Source of the DNA: Tetrahymena thermophila SB210
Taxonomy: Eukaryota > Ciliophora > Oligohymenophorea > Hymenostomatida > Tetrahymenidae
Assembly (NCBI RefSeq): GCF_000189635.1
Contig: NW_002476216.1
Span: 186,001 to 250,000, forward strand
DNA: 64,000 bases
Direction: 5' to 3'
Under the pieces are notes generated by a model. That model was not told the DNA's origin. It did no database searches and saw nothing but the letters and a program-made list of their open reading frames with translations. The translations under genes were made by a program, and so were the position numbers. This document shows, in pieces, positions 1 to 11,974 of the stretch. Within the stretch, counting starts at the first letter, position 1, and each line of letters begins with the position of its first letter.

Positions 1-97
1 TGCTTTGATTATTAATTTATTTTTTTCATATTATTTTATATTTTTTTCATCATTCTTTCTTCTAATTAAATTTTTAACAATTAACTTATTCATAATA

Positions 98-2340
98 TTT
101 AAAAAGTCACAATTTTATTGTTGCAAAAGGTGCATCAGACCTAGGTTCTGCTTTAGTAAATTGCACTAATCTCTAAAATTTGACACTTAATCTTAGGTAA
201 AAAAGTTTATTTGTTGTTTATTAGCTTTTGATATGATTTTTTTTTCTTCCTTTTTTTATTTTAATTGAGTTTTTCTTCTATGCTTCTTAATTTAATTCAT
301 TTTTTATTTTCAAATTTTGTTTTTATAAATATCATTTGTTATTATTTCATATTTTTTCTTCATTTACCTTCTAAATAACTAATTAATTTCTATCTTTTCT
401 TCAATATTTATAAAGCTAAAATTAAATTGATGCAATTGGTGCATCCAGATTAGGTTTTGCTTTAAAAAATTGCACTAATCTCTCAAATTTGACTCTTGAT
501 CTTGGGTAAAAGCAGTTTATTTACTTATTTTGGATTGTGATATTTATTTGATTTATTTTTTTTTTTCTTATTTATTTTACTTGTGTTTTTTTTTCATCTA
601 TGTTTCTGATTTACCTCATTTTTTTATATTATTTTGCTTTTATTATCATTAATTAATTAATTTCTTACTATTTTATATTTTTTATTCGATTTTCAACCTA
701 ACTAACTAACTAACTAAGTAAGTAAGTAATTAATAATGTTAAATATTTTATCTTGAATATTTTAAAAAGATGCAATTCAATTGGTGAATATGGTGCATCA
801 AGTTTAAGTTCTGGTTTAGGAATGAACACAAATCTCTCTAATTTGACACTAAATATTGCGTATATAGAGTTTATTTGTTTTGGACTATGATATTTTTAAT
901 TATAAAAATGAATTTAAAATGATTTTACTCTTTTAATTTGTTTGTTTTTTTGTTAGCTTTTTATTTGATTTATTTTTCTTTTTCTTTTTTTATATTTGTT
1001 TATTTTGTTTCCCTTCTATCTTTCTTAATTTAACTCCTTTTTTTATTTTCAATTTTCCTTTAAATTTATTGCCTAATTAATTCTTATTATTTCATATTTT
1101 TTCATTCTAAGTATTAAATTAATAATATATTTTTCCTTCAATATTTAAAAAGTTGCTGTGAAATTGGTACAAATGGTGTATTCAGATTAGGTTCTGGTTT
1201 AGCAAATTGCACCAATCTCTCAAATTTGACACTTAAACTTATGTAAAAACAGTTTATATGATTTGAAGCAATATTACTCTTTTAATTTGTTAAAAAGCCT
1301 TTTATATGATTCCTTTTTCCTTTTTTACTGTATTTGTGTGTGTGCTTTTATTTAATATTTCATAATTTAATTCATTTTATTATTTTTTAATTTTGCATTT
1401 TTTATTTATTTTTATTTTGTATTTTTTTATTCATTTTTTCCTTCTAACTAACCAAAAAATTAATTTTCTATTTTTTCTTAATATTTAAAAAGTGGAAATT
1501 AAATTGATGGATAAGGTGCATCAGGCTTATGTTCTGCTTTAGCATAATGCACTAATCTCTCAGATTTGTCACTTGATTTTGGGTAAAAAGAGTTTATTTG
1601 ATTTGGATTGTGTTATTTTAATTATAAAAAGGAATTTAAAACAATAAAACAAACCTTTTTAATTTGTTAATTAGGTTTTATTTGATTTATTTTTCTTTTT
1701 CTTTTTTATTGTACTATTTTTATTTTCATATATTTTTCTTTGTAAATTTAACTCATTTTTATATTTTCTAATTTTGATTTATTGTTAATTAATTCATTTC
1801 TTATTATTTTGTATTCTTTCTTCTTTTTTTCCTACTAACTAACTAACATATTAATTAATTATATTTTTTTTCTTCAATATTTAAAAAGTAACAATTAAAT
1901 TCATGAATAAGGTGCATTAGGTATAGGTCTTGCTTTAGCATAATACACTAATCTCTAAAATTTGACACTTAATCTTGGGTATGAACAGTTTATTTGGTTT
2001 AAAATTGTGATATTTTAATTATAACTATTTTTAATTTGTTAAATAGGTTTTATTTAATATATTTTTCTTTTTCTTTGTGTCTCTTTTTTTATTTCTTAAT
2101 TTAACTCCTTTTATTATTTATTAATTAATTAATTTATTTATTTATTTATTTATTTTTCATTATTTTGAATTTTTTCTTCATTTTTTTTTTTTCTAAATAA
2201 TTAATTAATTATATTTTTTCTTTAATAACTAAAAAGTTGCAATTATATTAACCCAATTGGTGCATCTAGCTTAGGTTCTGCTTTAGCAAATTGCACTAAG
2301 CTCTCAAATTTGACACTTTGTCTTCGGTAAAAATAGTTTA
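98..2340. repeat. Tandem array of seven ~350-bp degenerate repeats
   Basis: Seven diverged copies of one unit follow each other at 304-396 bp spacing. The conserved cores start near 98, 402, 756, 1139, 1479, 1875 and 2224 and run about 115 bp. Each begins with AATATTTAAAAAG, passes through GGTGCATCAG, TAGGTTCTGCTTTAGC, TTGCACTAATCTCT and AAATTTGACACTT, and ends near CAGTTTATTTG. Linkers are T-rich and also resemble each other (TTTGATTTATTTTTC, CTAACTAACTAA). In most copies GGTGCA and the downstream TGCACT/TGCACC can pair as a hairpin. No open frame is shared between copies, so this is a non-coding satellite or a cluster of untranslated RNA units. The array may continue upstream of the window. 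Function is unknown. Confidence 0.9.
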
Positions 2341-2400
2341 ATATTTTGGATTGTTATATTTTTTAAAATAAAAATGAAATTATTTAAAAAAATAAAACTC

Positions 2401-3321
2401 TAATTTATTTTAATTTTTTATATAAGTTACTAAGAATCGTATAATGAATCAAAATTACAATTCAAAGCAGAAAACAAATGCCTTAAATCAAAAAGATTAG
2501 TTGCCTTTAAAATATTTTTGTGATAAACAAGTATTGCTAATTGTGGATTTTTTTTTTGTATAGCTATTCTCTGTATTTTTTTTTTAGGTGTTTGTTATTT
2601 TATATTATAAATTGTAAATTAATTTAAATTTATGAATAATTGTTTATTTAATAATTTTTTTATATAAATTTTTAAAACATTTCAAAATTGTTACCTATTT
2701 ATTTTGGCTTCAAAGACCATACCTTTTCCTCCTTAAACTAAAAATATTGTAAGATAGAAAGATAAATTTTTCTGCAATTCATCAAAAATAAATAACTCAT
2801 ATTGGTTGGGCGTTTAAATTTAAAATTAGATTTTCTTTGTTGATATTCCTATAAAATCTACTCAAATTTTTCTTGAAGAGCTTCTTAAATAGTAAAGTAG
2901 TATTAAATCAACAGAAACACATATATTAACTGATTTGAATAATTAATTAAAATTTTATTATTTTAAATAGCATTAAAATAATATAAAATTATTCTAAAAG
3001 GCAGGCTAATTTTTAATTATTTCAAATTAAATATAAGTTCAATTTAAAAATGTTGAAATAAACTTTTTTTTTACTTGGCCTCAATGTCATTTTTTTGAAT
3101 AATTAAAATAAATAAAAAAGTAAATATTTTTAGATGGCAACCTTTTTTTTAATTCTTAGCAATCAAAATGTAATTAAAATGAGACTTTTAAAATAATTAA
3201 AATTTATTTTTTAGTATAGAAATAAATACAATTAATTTGACTAATTGGTTAAATTAGAAGAAATTAAATATTTAAAATTTGAAAGAAAAAGTAGCTAGTG
3301 ATGACTGATAATTTCGCTGAA
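2401..3321. other. Intergenic, no gene seen
   Basis: AT-rich spacer between the repeat array and the tRNA cluster. No conserved frame, RNA fold or repeat core was recognised. Confidence 0.6.
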
Positions 3322-3401
3322 GATGAAGTGGCCGAGCGGTCTAAGGCGGTAGATTAAGGCTCTATTCCGAAAGGGCGCGAGTTCGAATCTCGCCTTCATC
3401 A
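3322..3401 (+). tRNA. tRNA-Leu(AAG), copy 1
   Basis: An 80-nt class II tRNA gene. The acceptor stem GATGAAG/CTTCATC is perfect, followed by discriminator A. The D arm is GCC...GGC, the anticodon arm GTAGA-TTAAGGC-TCTAT puts AAG at positions 34-36, the variable arm is long (TCCGAAAGGGC), and the T arm carries GTTCGAATC. The AAG anticodon (probably inosine-modified) reads CUU/CUC leucine codons. There is no intron and no encoded CCA. A run of T follows within 5 nt and fits a Pol III terminator. Confidence 0.97.
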
Positions 3402-3498
3402 GATTTTTTATTTTTTTTATTTTTAATGTTTAACTCAAGTTAAACTTAAATATTAGATAAAACAAAAATTAATCATTTTAACTGTTAATTTCACTGAA

Positions 3499-3578
3499 GA
3501 TGAAGTGGCCGAGCGGTCTAAGGCGGTAGATTAAGGCTCTATTCCGAAAGGGCGCGAGTTCGAATCTCGCCTTCATCA
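3499..3578 (+). tRNA. tRNA-Leu(AAG), copy 2
   Basis: Identical over all 80 nt to the copy 177 bp upstream. The 5' flank TTTCACTGAA is also nearly the same as in copy 1 (TTTCGCTGAA), which suggests duplication of a slightly larger unit. A T-run follows directly as a Pol III terminator. Confidence 0.97.
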
Positions 3579-3759
3579 GATTTTTTTCTTTTCATTTTCT
3601 AACTAAAATCAATCTTTAAAAAAAATTATTTGATCCATCAAATAGAATTTCTTTAAATTTTTGACATAATTGGAATTAAATTTAAATTTATTTTTTTAAT
3701 TGAAGTAGCTAAAATTAATTTTAGAAAATCAGTGAAATAATATCATGCATTTCACTTAA

Positions 3760-3839
3760 GATGAAGTGGCCGAGCGGTCTAAGGCGGTAGATTAAGGCTC
3801 TATTCCGAAAGGGCGCGAGTTCGAATCTCGCCTTCATCA
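3760..3839 (+). tRNA. tRNA-Leu(AAG), copy 3
   Basis: Third identical 80-nt copy, 261 bp after copy 2. Its 5' flank TTTCACTTAA again matches, while the remaining spacer has diverged. It is followed by GATTTTTTTTT, a strong Pol III stop. Confidence 0.97.
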
Positions 3840-4828
3840 GATTTTTTTTTATTTATACAAATAAAGAATCTATTAGTTTTTTTTCTCTTAATAAGTTTGC
3901 ATAGAAATTTACACACGAAGATATTATTTAATACATATATTATTCTTCTATTTAAAGATTTTGTTATTTTGTTTTTTTTTTTTTTTTAATAATAGAATTT
4001 TAATATTAAATTTATCATTAAATAAGTGGAAATTTATAATATTTTATTAAATATCAGAAATTTACGTGTTATAAAATAAGTTGTAAAATTAGTTTAAGAT
4101 TTTTTTTTTTAATGATTCTAAAACGAAATATTTGATTTTTGAAATCTTTAATTAAATTTCCAGACAATTCTTGTATATCTTTTGAAAAGATACAGCTTTA
4201 ATTTAAAACAAATTTTGTTTGATTATTAGGCAAAATATAGCTATTTATTTGATTATGATTAAAGCAAAACTATCTTTTTGGTGTAAAATAATGAAAAAGC
4301 CAAAATAAAAATTTCATAATATATATCTCAAAAGCAATTTTATAAAATTCTATAAACAAATTGCTTGCGATAATTTTAGAATAAATTTCTTCAAGCAAAG
4401 TATTAATTGGAGTTTTGTTGGGCGTTATTGGAATAGTTATTGCAAAAAATACTATTTCAATATCAGAATAAACAAAAAAAATAATTAATTGATTTGTATT
4501 TTACTAAGTGAAATACTTTCTTTTTAAGATTGATTTTATTTAGTATATTAAAATATAAAAATGTTTAAAACAGATAGACATTATTTATCATTATTTATTG
4601 TCTTTTTTTACTTTACTGAATTAAAAATATCATATCATGTTAAATTTTAACGAATATAAAGAGAGAGAAATTTTTTTTTTTTTTGAAATTTAAAAAAAAA
4701 AACTGCAAGATTTGATGCATAATTTACATAGAATCGTACATTTTTAGAATACTTAAATTATATTTATTTAAATGGCAATTATTGGATAATGAATATCATC
4801 TAAAGTTTGCTCAAGAAAAGTGAGTTAC
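3840..4828. other. Intergenic, no gene seen
   Basis: AT-rich spacer that includes the 3' flank of EF-1alpha on its right side. Homopolymer T runs occur; no coding or RNA signal was recognised. Confidence 0.6.
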
Positions 4829-6136
4829 TCACTTGTCCTTCTTTTCAACCTTCTTGATGACACCGACGGCGACGGTTTGCTTCATATCTCTGACGGCGTA
4901 TCTACCAAGAGGGGGATATTCTTGGAAGACTTCGACGCAAAGAGGCTTGGTGGGGATAAGGGTAACCAAGGCAGCATCACCGTTCTTGATGAACTTGGGG
5001 TTTTCTTCTTGAGATTTACCAGTTCTTCTGTCGATCTTGTCGTGGATGGTTTCGAACTTGCAAGCAATGTGAGCAGTGTGGCAATCCAAAACGGGGGTGT
5101 AACCAGCTTGGATTTGACCGGGGTGATTCATGATGATAACTTAGGAGTAGAAGGTGGCAGCTTCTTTGGCGGGGTCGTTCTTGGCATCGGAAGCGACATT
5201 ACCTCTTCTGATATCCTTGACGGAGACACCCTTAATGTTGAAACCGACGTTGTCACCGGGGACGGCTTCTTGGAGTTGTTCGTGATGCATTTCGACGGAC
5301 TTGCATTCAGCGATGACCTTGTTGGGGGCGAATTAGATGGACATACCGGGCTTGATGACACCAGTTTCGACTCTACCGACGGGGACGGTACCGATACCAC
5401 CGATCTTGTAGACGTCTTGGAGGGGAAGTCTGAGGGGCTTGTCGATGGGTCTTTTGGGGGGTTCAAGAGCATCGAGAGCTTCGATGAGGATGGGTCCCTT
5501 GTACCAGGGGCAGTTGGTGGATCTTTCCAACATATTGTCACCATTGAAACCAGAGATGGGGATGAAGGGGATGGTTTCGGGCTTGTAACCGACCTTCTTC
5601 AAGTAGTCAGACAATTCCTTCTTGATTTCAGTGTATCTTTCTTCAGAGAAGTTGACGGTCTTTTCGTCCATCTTGTTGAGGCAGACGATCATTTGCTTGA
5701 CACCCAAAGTGAAGGACAAGAGAGCGTGTTCTCTGGTTTGACCATCCTTGGAGATACCAGCTTCGAATTCACCCTAGGGGGAAGCAATCATAAGAATAGC
5801 AACATCAGCTTGGGAGGTACCAGTAATCATATTCTTGATGAAATCTCTGTGACCGGGAGCATCGATGATGGTGAAGTGATATTTAGCAGTTTCGAACTTC
5901 CAGAGGGAAATATCGATGGTGATACCTCTTTCTCTTTCAGCTTTAAGCTTGTCCAAAACCCAAGCGTACTTGAAAGAACCCTTACCAGCTTCAGCGGATT
6001 CCTTTTCGAACTTTTCGATGACTCTCTTATCGATACCACCGCACTTGTAGATCAAGTGACCGGTAGTGGTAGATTTACCAGAATCGACGTGACCGATAAC
6101 GACCAAGTTAATGTGAACCTTATCACCTCTAGCCAT
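4829..6136 (-). CDS. Translation elongation factor 1-alpha (eEF1A)
   Basis: This GTPase delivers aminoacyl-tRNA to the ribosomal A site in the cytoplasm. The intronless frame runs from ATG at 6134-6136 ([20 protein letters not shown]) to TGA at 4829-4831, 435 aa, the usual length. Nucleotide-binding motifs are all present: GHVDSGKST (15-23), DAPGH (92-96) and NKMD (154-157). Domains 2 and 3 follow and the protein ends in KKVEKKDK. Three Gln codons are TAG or TAA (near 5774, 5333 and 5131), direct proof of the ciliate code. Third positions are strongly biased to C/G and the gene is far more GC-rich than its surroundings, typical of a very highly expressed gene. The bias leaves an open antisense frame that is not a gene. 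Upstream is an AT-rich promoter region without a recognisable element. Confidence 0.99.
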
Positions 6137-9100
6137 TTTGAATAGATGTTTGCTTGTTTTTTTTTTTAAAGAAAGTTGTTTTTAATTTAAAATTAATTTA
6201 ATCTTTTCTTTTCGCAGACTTGGATCCAAACTCTATTTGAAAAGAAGCAGCTTCTTTATTTAATTTAGCTTTGACTCTTCTTTAATTTGGATTCTATCAA
6301 AATATCTTTCCCCTTTTTAAAAATTAAATTTTATCCTTAATTAATTCTCCCCACCTTAGAAGAAATATAAGAAAGCCTTAAATTTTTTCTTAGCCTATTA
6401 ATAATTCTTCTAAATCCTAAATCCAACAACAACTACTTATTCTATCTTTCTTTTTATTCTTCTTTCTTTCTATCTTCAATATATTGCAAAATTTGTATCC
6501 TTATCATTTTCAATGCATTTATTCAAAACTCTAAAAATAAATGTCTATATTTTCTTGATTAAAATATTTTATCGCCACCAAATCACTAACGCGCTTATAT
6601 GAAAAAAACCACACCAGTTCTGTTAAAATGTTTATCTTTCGTTGTTTGATTAGAAGTTATAGCAGAGTTGCTGAATTTGTTTTTTTTTAGTCTTAAAAAT
6701 AATCAAGGAGTTATTCAGTTGTTTAGTTGGCACAAAGATAAAAAAGTGTCTCCTTAAAAAAGAAAAAATGATTAAATTATTTCACAAAATTTTAGAAAAA
6801 GAGCGTAAAACAAACAAAAGGTTTTTGACAAAGCAATAAAATGAATGAAACTAGTGAATAAACATAAAGTAATCAATGCATCTAATGCTTATTGTATTCG
6901 AGGTACCACCTCTATTTATATATGTAAAAATAAATAAACAAGCAAACAATCAAACTAATTTTTGATAATTAAGTTAAGCTCTCCTAAAAAAAACTTAATT
7001 ATTAAACAATTTCATGAATTATTATTATTGCATTCAAAACGATAAAATCCTTATGGCTAATAGCATGAAATCTCCTGTTTATTTATTGAATTATTGCTTT
7101 GAAATAATAAAATTGTCAATTTCGTACAAACTCCTTTTTTAGATTCCTTAAACTTTTTTATAAATTCTATTTCATTCATACAAAACAACTGTCTGCATTG
7201 CTCTACCCACCCATTTTCATTATTAACACGAATTAAAAAATTTGTACCCACCCTATATATTATAGAATATTACAAATTAAACATGATTTTATATACGCTT
7301 TCATAACATTTTTATAGTTCATCCATCCTTTCACTAGAAAGAGCTAATAAATATTTAAAACCATAAAAAAAGAAGAAATTTATCATTGAATATCCTAAAT
7401 TAATTTAATATTAAGAAGCTGTTTTTCAAACTATTTTTATACTTATTAATATTATCAAATCAAATCCAAGTGTCTAAGATATTATTTATTTGTTTTATCT
7501 AACTAAATAACTATTTAGTCAGTCAGTCATTCAATCAATCTATCAGATTAACAAACAAACAAATAAACAAACACTCAAATTTTATTTTTCACCCTGGTTT
7601 CCGTAGAGATACTTTAATATAAATTTTTTCTTTGCAACTTCGCTTGTTTAAAGTTTCATTAAAAAATAAAATAGAAATAGCAAATTCATTTTATCTTTAT
7701 AAAAGCAGAGACATCTTACTCATCTGTGAAATTGAAATCCATAGCATATTCTTAAGATGAATTGTCAATATATCCATTTTTCTTATTTTTAACTGCTGAT
7801 ACTAAGTTCCTTCCTTCTGTATCCAAAATAAAACAAATAGACTATTAAATATTCTAAGGATAAAATAATAATCAGAATGTCAAAATTATTTTTATTTTTT
7901 TTCAATTTAGCTTTCATGCAAATGCTGCTAATAAGCATTGAGTGATAGTCATTGACAGTTTAAAGAAAATAGAGCTTGTATTAAAAGAGCTAATAAAAGT
8001 CATTTTATTTCATTGATTTTTTGATGAATGGACTTGATAAATATTTTGAAAAGATTTGTGTGTGCATTTAGTGAAAGATACCAAAGAAGTATTCAAAATA
8101 AATATGAATGAATATATTTTATTCTTTTTAACACTAAAATAGCTTTTAGATATTCAAAAAAAAAAGTAGATTCAATAAAAAACAAAAGCAAAAAGAAAGA
8201 ACTCATTAAATTTAAGTACTTCTTTCTTCCATAACTCAAGCATGTAGACAAATTTTAAAAATAAAGTTAGACATTTAAAGAAATAGTAAATTTATCTTGT
8301 TAGCCAAAAAAGATATAATATTGCTATTTACAGAGATGATCAAAATGAAAATTTTTTTTATTATTGTATGAATGGTGTAGTAGCACAACCTTTTCTTTGT
8401 AGTTGTAAGCGAAAATTATGCACTTTGTAAAAAATATAATTTAGTTTAGCATTTAGAAGGAAAGTTCTTCATATTTGTTAGATTTTTTAACGAACTACTA
8501 CCTCTTATCTTCTAAAAATATACAGAATTATGTTAACTCATAAATTTATAAAAAAAATCATAAATTTTTAAGGAATAAAGATTGAAAATGAAATATAATT
8601 CAATATCTAAGTTGTTTAGAGAATACATTTCTATTTTTTACCATTGTGACTAAATTTGTTTGCTTTAAAAATCTTTTATTTGAGACATGCTTTAAACATT
8701 TTAAATTACTAACAATTTTTAGTTTGGGCAATAAACTTAACAAAATACATTCAGAAAAATGATTTTTCACAATGAAAGTTAGAGGAAAACTTGAATTTAA
8801 AGTTAACAAAATACTTTTTAAAAGAATTTTATGAATTTGGTTTGAAAACAAATAGATTTGAAAACATTTTTCAGCGTTTTTGTGGCCAAGTAGAAAAAAT
8901 AGATTTGCTTTAAATAAATTATATGAGTGATAAAAAAATAAAAATTTTTAACTAGACAGAGAAGTTTCTTTACAAATATGTTGATTGTTGTTAAGAATAG
9001 AATATAGATAACAGTGTGAAAAAATACAATTAAGAGCGGAAAGGTGGACAGTTTGATTTATTGTGAATAACCTATAAAATAGTTAGTTAGTTAGCTATAA

Positions 9101-11236
9101 AGCTATTGAAAGAAGAAGACCCCTCTTTTAATCTAAAATTAGCTTAACTCTTATTTCTAATTTTTACTAAAAAAGAATGTCAAGTATATTATTTTAATTT
9201 GCAAAACACAATAATTGTCAAAATGATTAGGTAAATTTCTTTGGTTTTTTGACAATACCTTCTCCCTTATATCTTAATGCGTATGTATGTATATTGGTTA
9301 ATTTGAATAAATCAATTCTTAAATAAAGGCAAATGTATAATTTTATCAAGCTAGATAATAAAATTAACTTTTTAGTTTTATTTCATTTATTTATTCAGAC
9401 ATTAAGATCTTTGTTATTTGCTTGCTTGTATTGGTTGTCAATAATTTCTACCAAATAATTTAATAACAAGATTATTGTACACTGAAACAAACAATCAATG
9501 AAAAAAACTATTCAATCAAATAAACAAATTTTTAATTAAATTTAAAAACTGTCTAAATACTTTTAAATCTTTCATAAAGCAAACACACACATATATATCT
9601 TTCTTTTTCATCCAAAATCTTACCAATTTTTAAATTATTTTCTGCAAAAGTAGCCTTGTAAATTTAAATCTTAAAGCTAAAATAAAAGGCACTTGACAAT
9701 AAATAAAACTATAAAGAAAATAAATAGCTAATGACAGTTAAGATATTAGCTTTTAATAATTATAAAAATTCATATAAATTTTAATTTATATTTATTTATT
9801 TACTAATTTACTTAGTTATCTATTTTTTCACATCAGACAATTTATTTATCAACAAAATTAGAATAATTATAAAAAATATGCGATTACTTAAATTTTGTTT
9901 GCTTTTTATTTGTTTATTTCTTTCTTTATTTATTTATTTGTTCTGTTTGCTAATTTCATCAGCCGCAATAAAAAAGATTAATAATAATAATTGATGTTTG
10001 TTATATATATATAATGATTATGAATAAATTTAAATAAAATTGAGATTTATTTTAAAAAATAAAAAACCTATTAAAAGATATAAATAAATAGATAAACAAT
10101 TTGTTCTTAATAATGTGAGCAATTAATTAAGAAATAAAGTTCTTTATAAAAATCAAATTATGTTCTATTTGAGCAATTTCTAAACGAATAAATTTACAAA
10201 CAAAATTGTTTAAAGATTCACTTTATATATGGGCTTTTTCTTCTCTGAAAATAAAAAATTAAATAATTAATTCATTTATTTAGATAAAAGCACAAAACAA
10301 TTCAGCTGATTCAAACAAAATATAATAAAGAAAGTCTAAAAAAAGTAGAAAAATCCTTTATTGTTAATCCAAATCACAAAAAATGGTATCTTGAAACAAT
10401 CCTTTTTGTTCTTACGAACAAAATTAAAACCGGTGATGAAAATACTCTTTGAGAATTAACAATAATTCTTGGATAAAACGACTATCTTAGAAATGTCTCT
10501 TTCAAAATGTAGGCCTTTCTTCAATATAATTTAAATTTCCTTTACACAGTTCGCTGATAAAAGGGTTTAAATTGTTTTATTTGTGAATATTTATGCTATT
10601 TATCAATAAGTAGCAGAATTTGTTTACATATTTGTTTAAAACATTGCATAACAAATGAAAAAAAAAAAAAAAAGTGATTTTTACTTTGCATAATTTTATC
10701 GTGTCATAAAAATATGCAGTAAATTTATCAATTAATACAAGCTTAAATGATGATTTATTTTTTCATGACAAGTTTTACCATGGATGTTTTGTCATAGTTA
10801 CACTGATTAAATAAGCTTGATATTTTTTTTTCAATTCGTTATGTCTTGTTAACCCAATTTAAGCGAATTTTTATATTTAAAAAAAGTACAAAATTCTTAT
10901 TTTTCTTTTTTTCAAATCAAAAGAGCTTAGAAAGCATAAGAAGAATGAAAAAATACATGAATAACTAACTTTGTGTGATGTCAAAAATAATTTCAAACAT
11001 GAGATATGAAATTTACAAATACACTTATCAAACTAATCTCTCTAAAGCACATTTATTGTTTGTTTTAAATGAGAGTTGAGTATTTTATGGCTTGGAAAAC
11101 AAGATTAGATTATTGTTAGGAAAATACTTTAGCTGCACTTTAGGATAAACCCATAAAAAATAAATAATGGTAATTATTTTGTTCTTTTATTTACAAAATA
11201 ACTATAGATAAGTAAAGAAATAAAAAAAAAAAAAAC
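6137..11236. other. Long intergenic region, no convincing gene
   Basis: About 5 kb of AT-rich DNA between EF-1alpha and the snoRNA candidate. Short frames of 60-85 codons at 7057-7251 and 8600-8851 (minus) have no protein-like composition. Two perfect hairpins lie close together at 10404-10423 (TTTTGTTC/GAACAAAA, 4-nt loop) and 10452-10469 (AGAATT/AATTCT). Short tetranucleotide runs of TCAG/ATCA type occur near 7510-7560. Confidence 0.55.
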
Positions 11237-11320
11237 ATTTCTTGGGATGATGATCATAAATTCTCGACGACGGTCTTCATAATATACATGTTGATATAGA
11301 GGATTCCTGACACAAGAAAT
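11237..11320 (+). ncRNA. C/D-box snoRNA candidate
   Basis: The region has a box C (ATGATGA, 11247-11253) and a box D (CTGA, 11307-11310), enclosed by a terminal stem in which TTTCTTG pairs with CAAGAAA. An internal C'-like TTGATA lies at 11291-11296. The span of about 84 nt is normal for C/D snoRNAs, which guide 2'-O-methylation of rRNA by fibrillarin in the nucleolus. The internal guide GACGACGGTCT is complementary to the conserved large-subunit rRNA segment containing AGACCGTCGT, known from eukaryotic 25S/28S rRNA. The D' box is not clear. The stretch is GC-richer than its surroundings. It appears to stand alone rather than in an intron. Confidence 0.75.
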
Positions 11321-11974
11321 TAATTAAATTAATTTATAATGAAAACTATTTCATAAGCAATTTAATTTATTTTTTTTAATTTATTGAATAGAAAATAAGA
11401 ATGAAGACTTGATTGATGAAAAACAAATTAAAAAAGTTATTGTCAAAGAAACTAACTTAATTACTTTAATAAGTATTTATTTAAAACATGTTTTGTTTGT
11501 CTTGTAATTATTAAATAATATTCTCTACAATAAAAGATTTAAATACATTTTTAATTTAATATTTTAAAATATATTTTAATGTATATTACTTCATTTATTT
11601 TCTATATAATTTCAATAAAAGGATTAAATGTTAAATATTAATTAAAAATTCATAAAAATTATTGAATTTTAATAAAATTGATAAATTTATTTGAGTTAAA
11701 CATTAACTTTTGAACTCAAAAATATTGCAAATTTAATGAATTAATACATCAAAATTAAATTTATCAACTGAGAATATCATGTGAATGTACAGAAAGAAAT
11801 AAAGAAAGGCGTAATAAAATACTTGATAAATGAAAGAATATATAAATATAAGTAAGAATTAAGGATATTTATATGGAAATTTAAAATAAATTAAGTGTGC
11901 TGATCAATTAGGTTTGTCTGATTTAAAGAATTTTTAAATCATATTTATTTATTTATATGTTTGTTTTAAGGATT
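11321..11974. other. Intergenic, no gene seen
   Basis: AT-rich spacer between the snoRNA candidate and the 3' end of the zinc transporter gene. No feature was recognised. Confidence 0.6.

Noticed and set aside
5128-5544. Ser/Pro-rich minus-strand frame
   Set aside because: It is another frame of the EF-1alpha gene, open only because of codon bias.
4820-6145. 441-codon open frame on the plus strand
   Set aside because: It is exactly antisense to EF-1alpha. The strong C/G third-position bias of that gene removes stop codons from the opposite strand; the protein is Asp/Gly/Ser/Leu-rich with no domain.
7057-8851. Short frames at 7057-7251 and 8600-8851
   Set aside because: 60-85 codons in AT-rich DNA are expected by chance, composition is not protein-like and no motif is visible.
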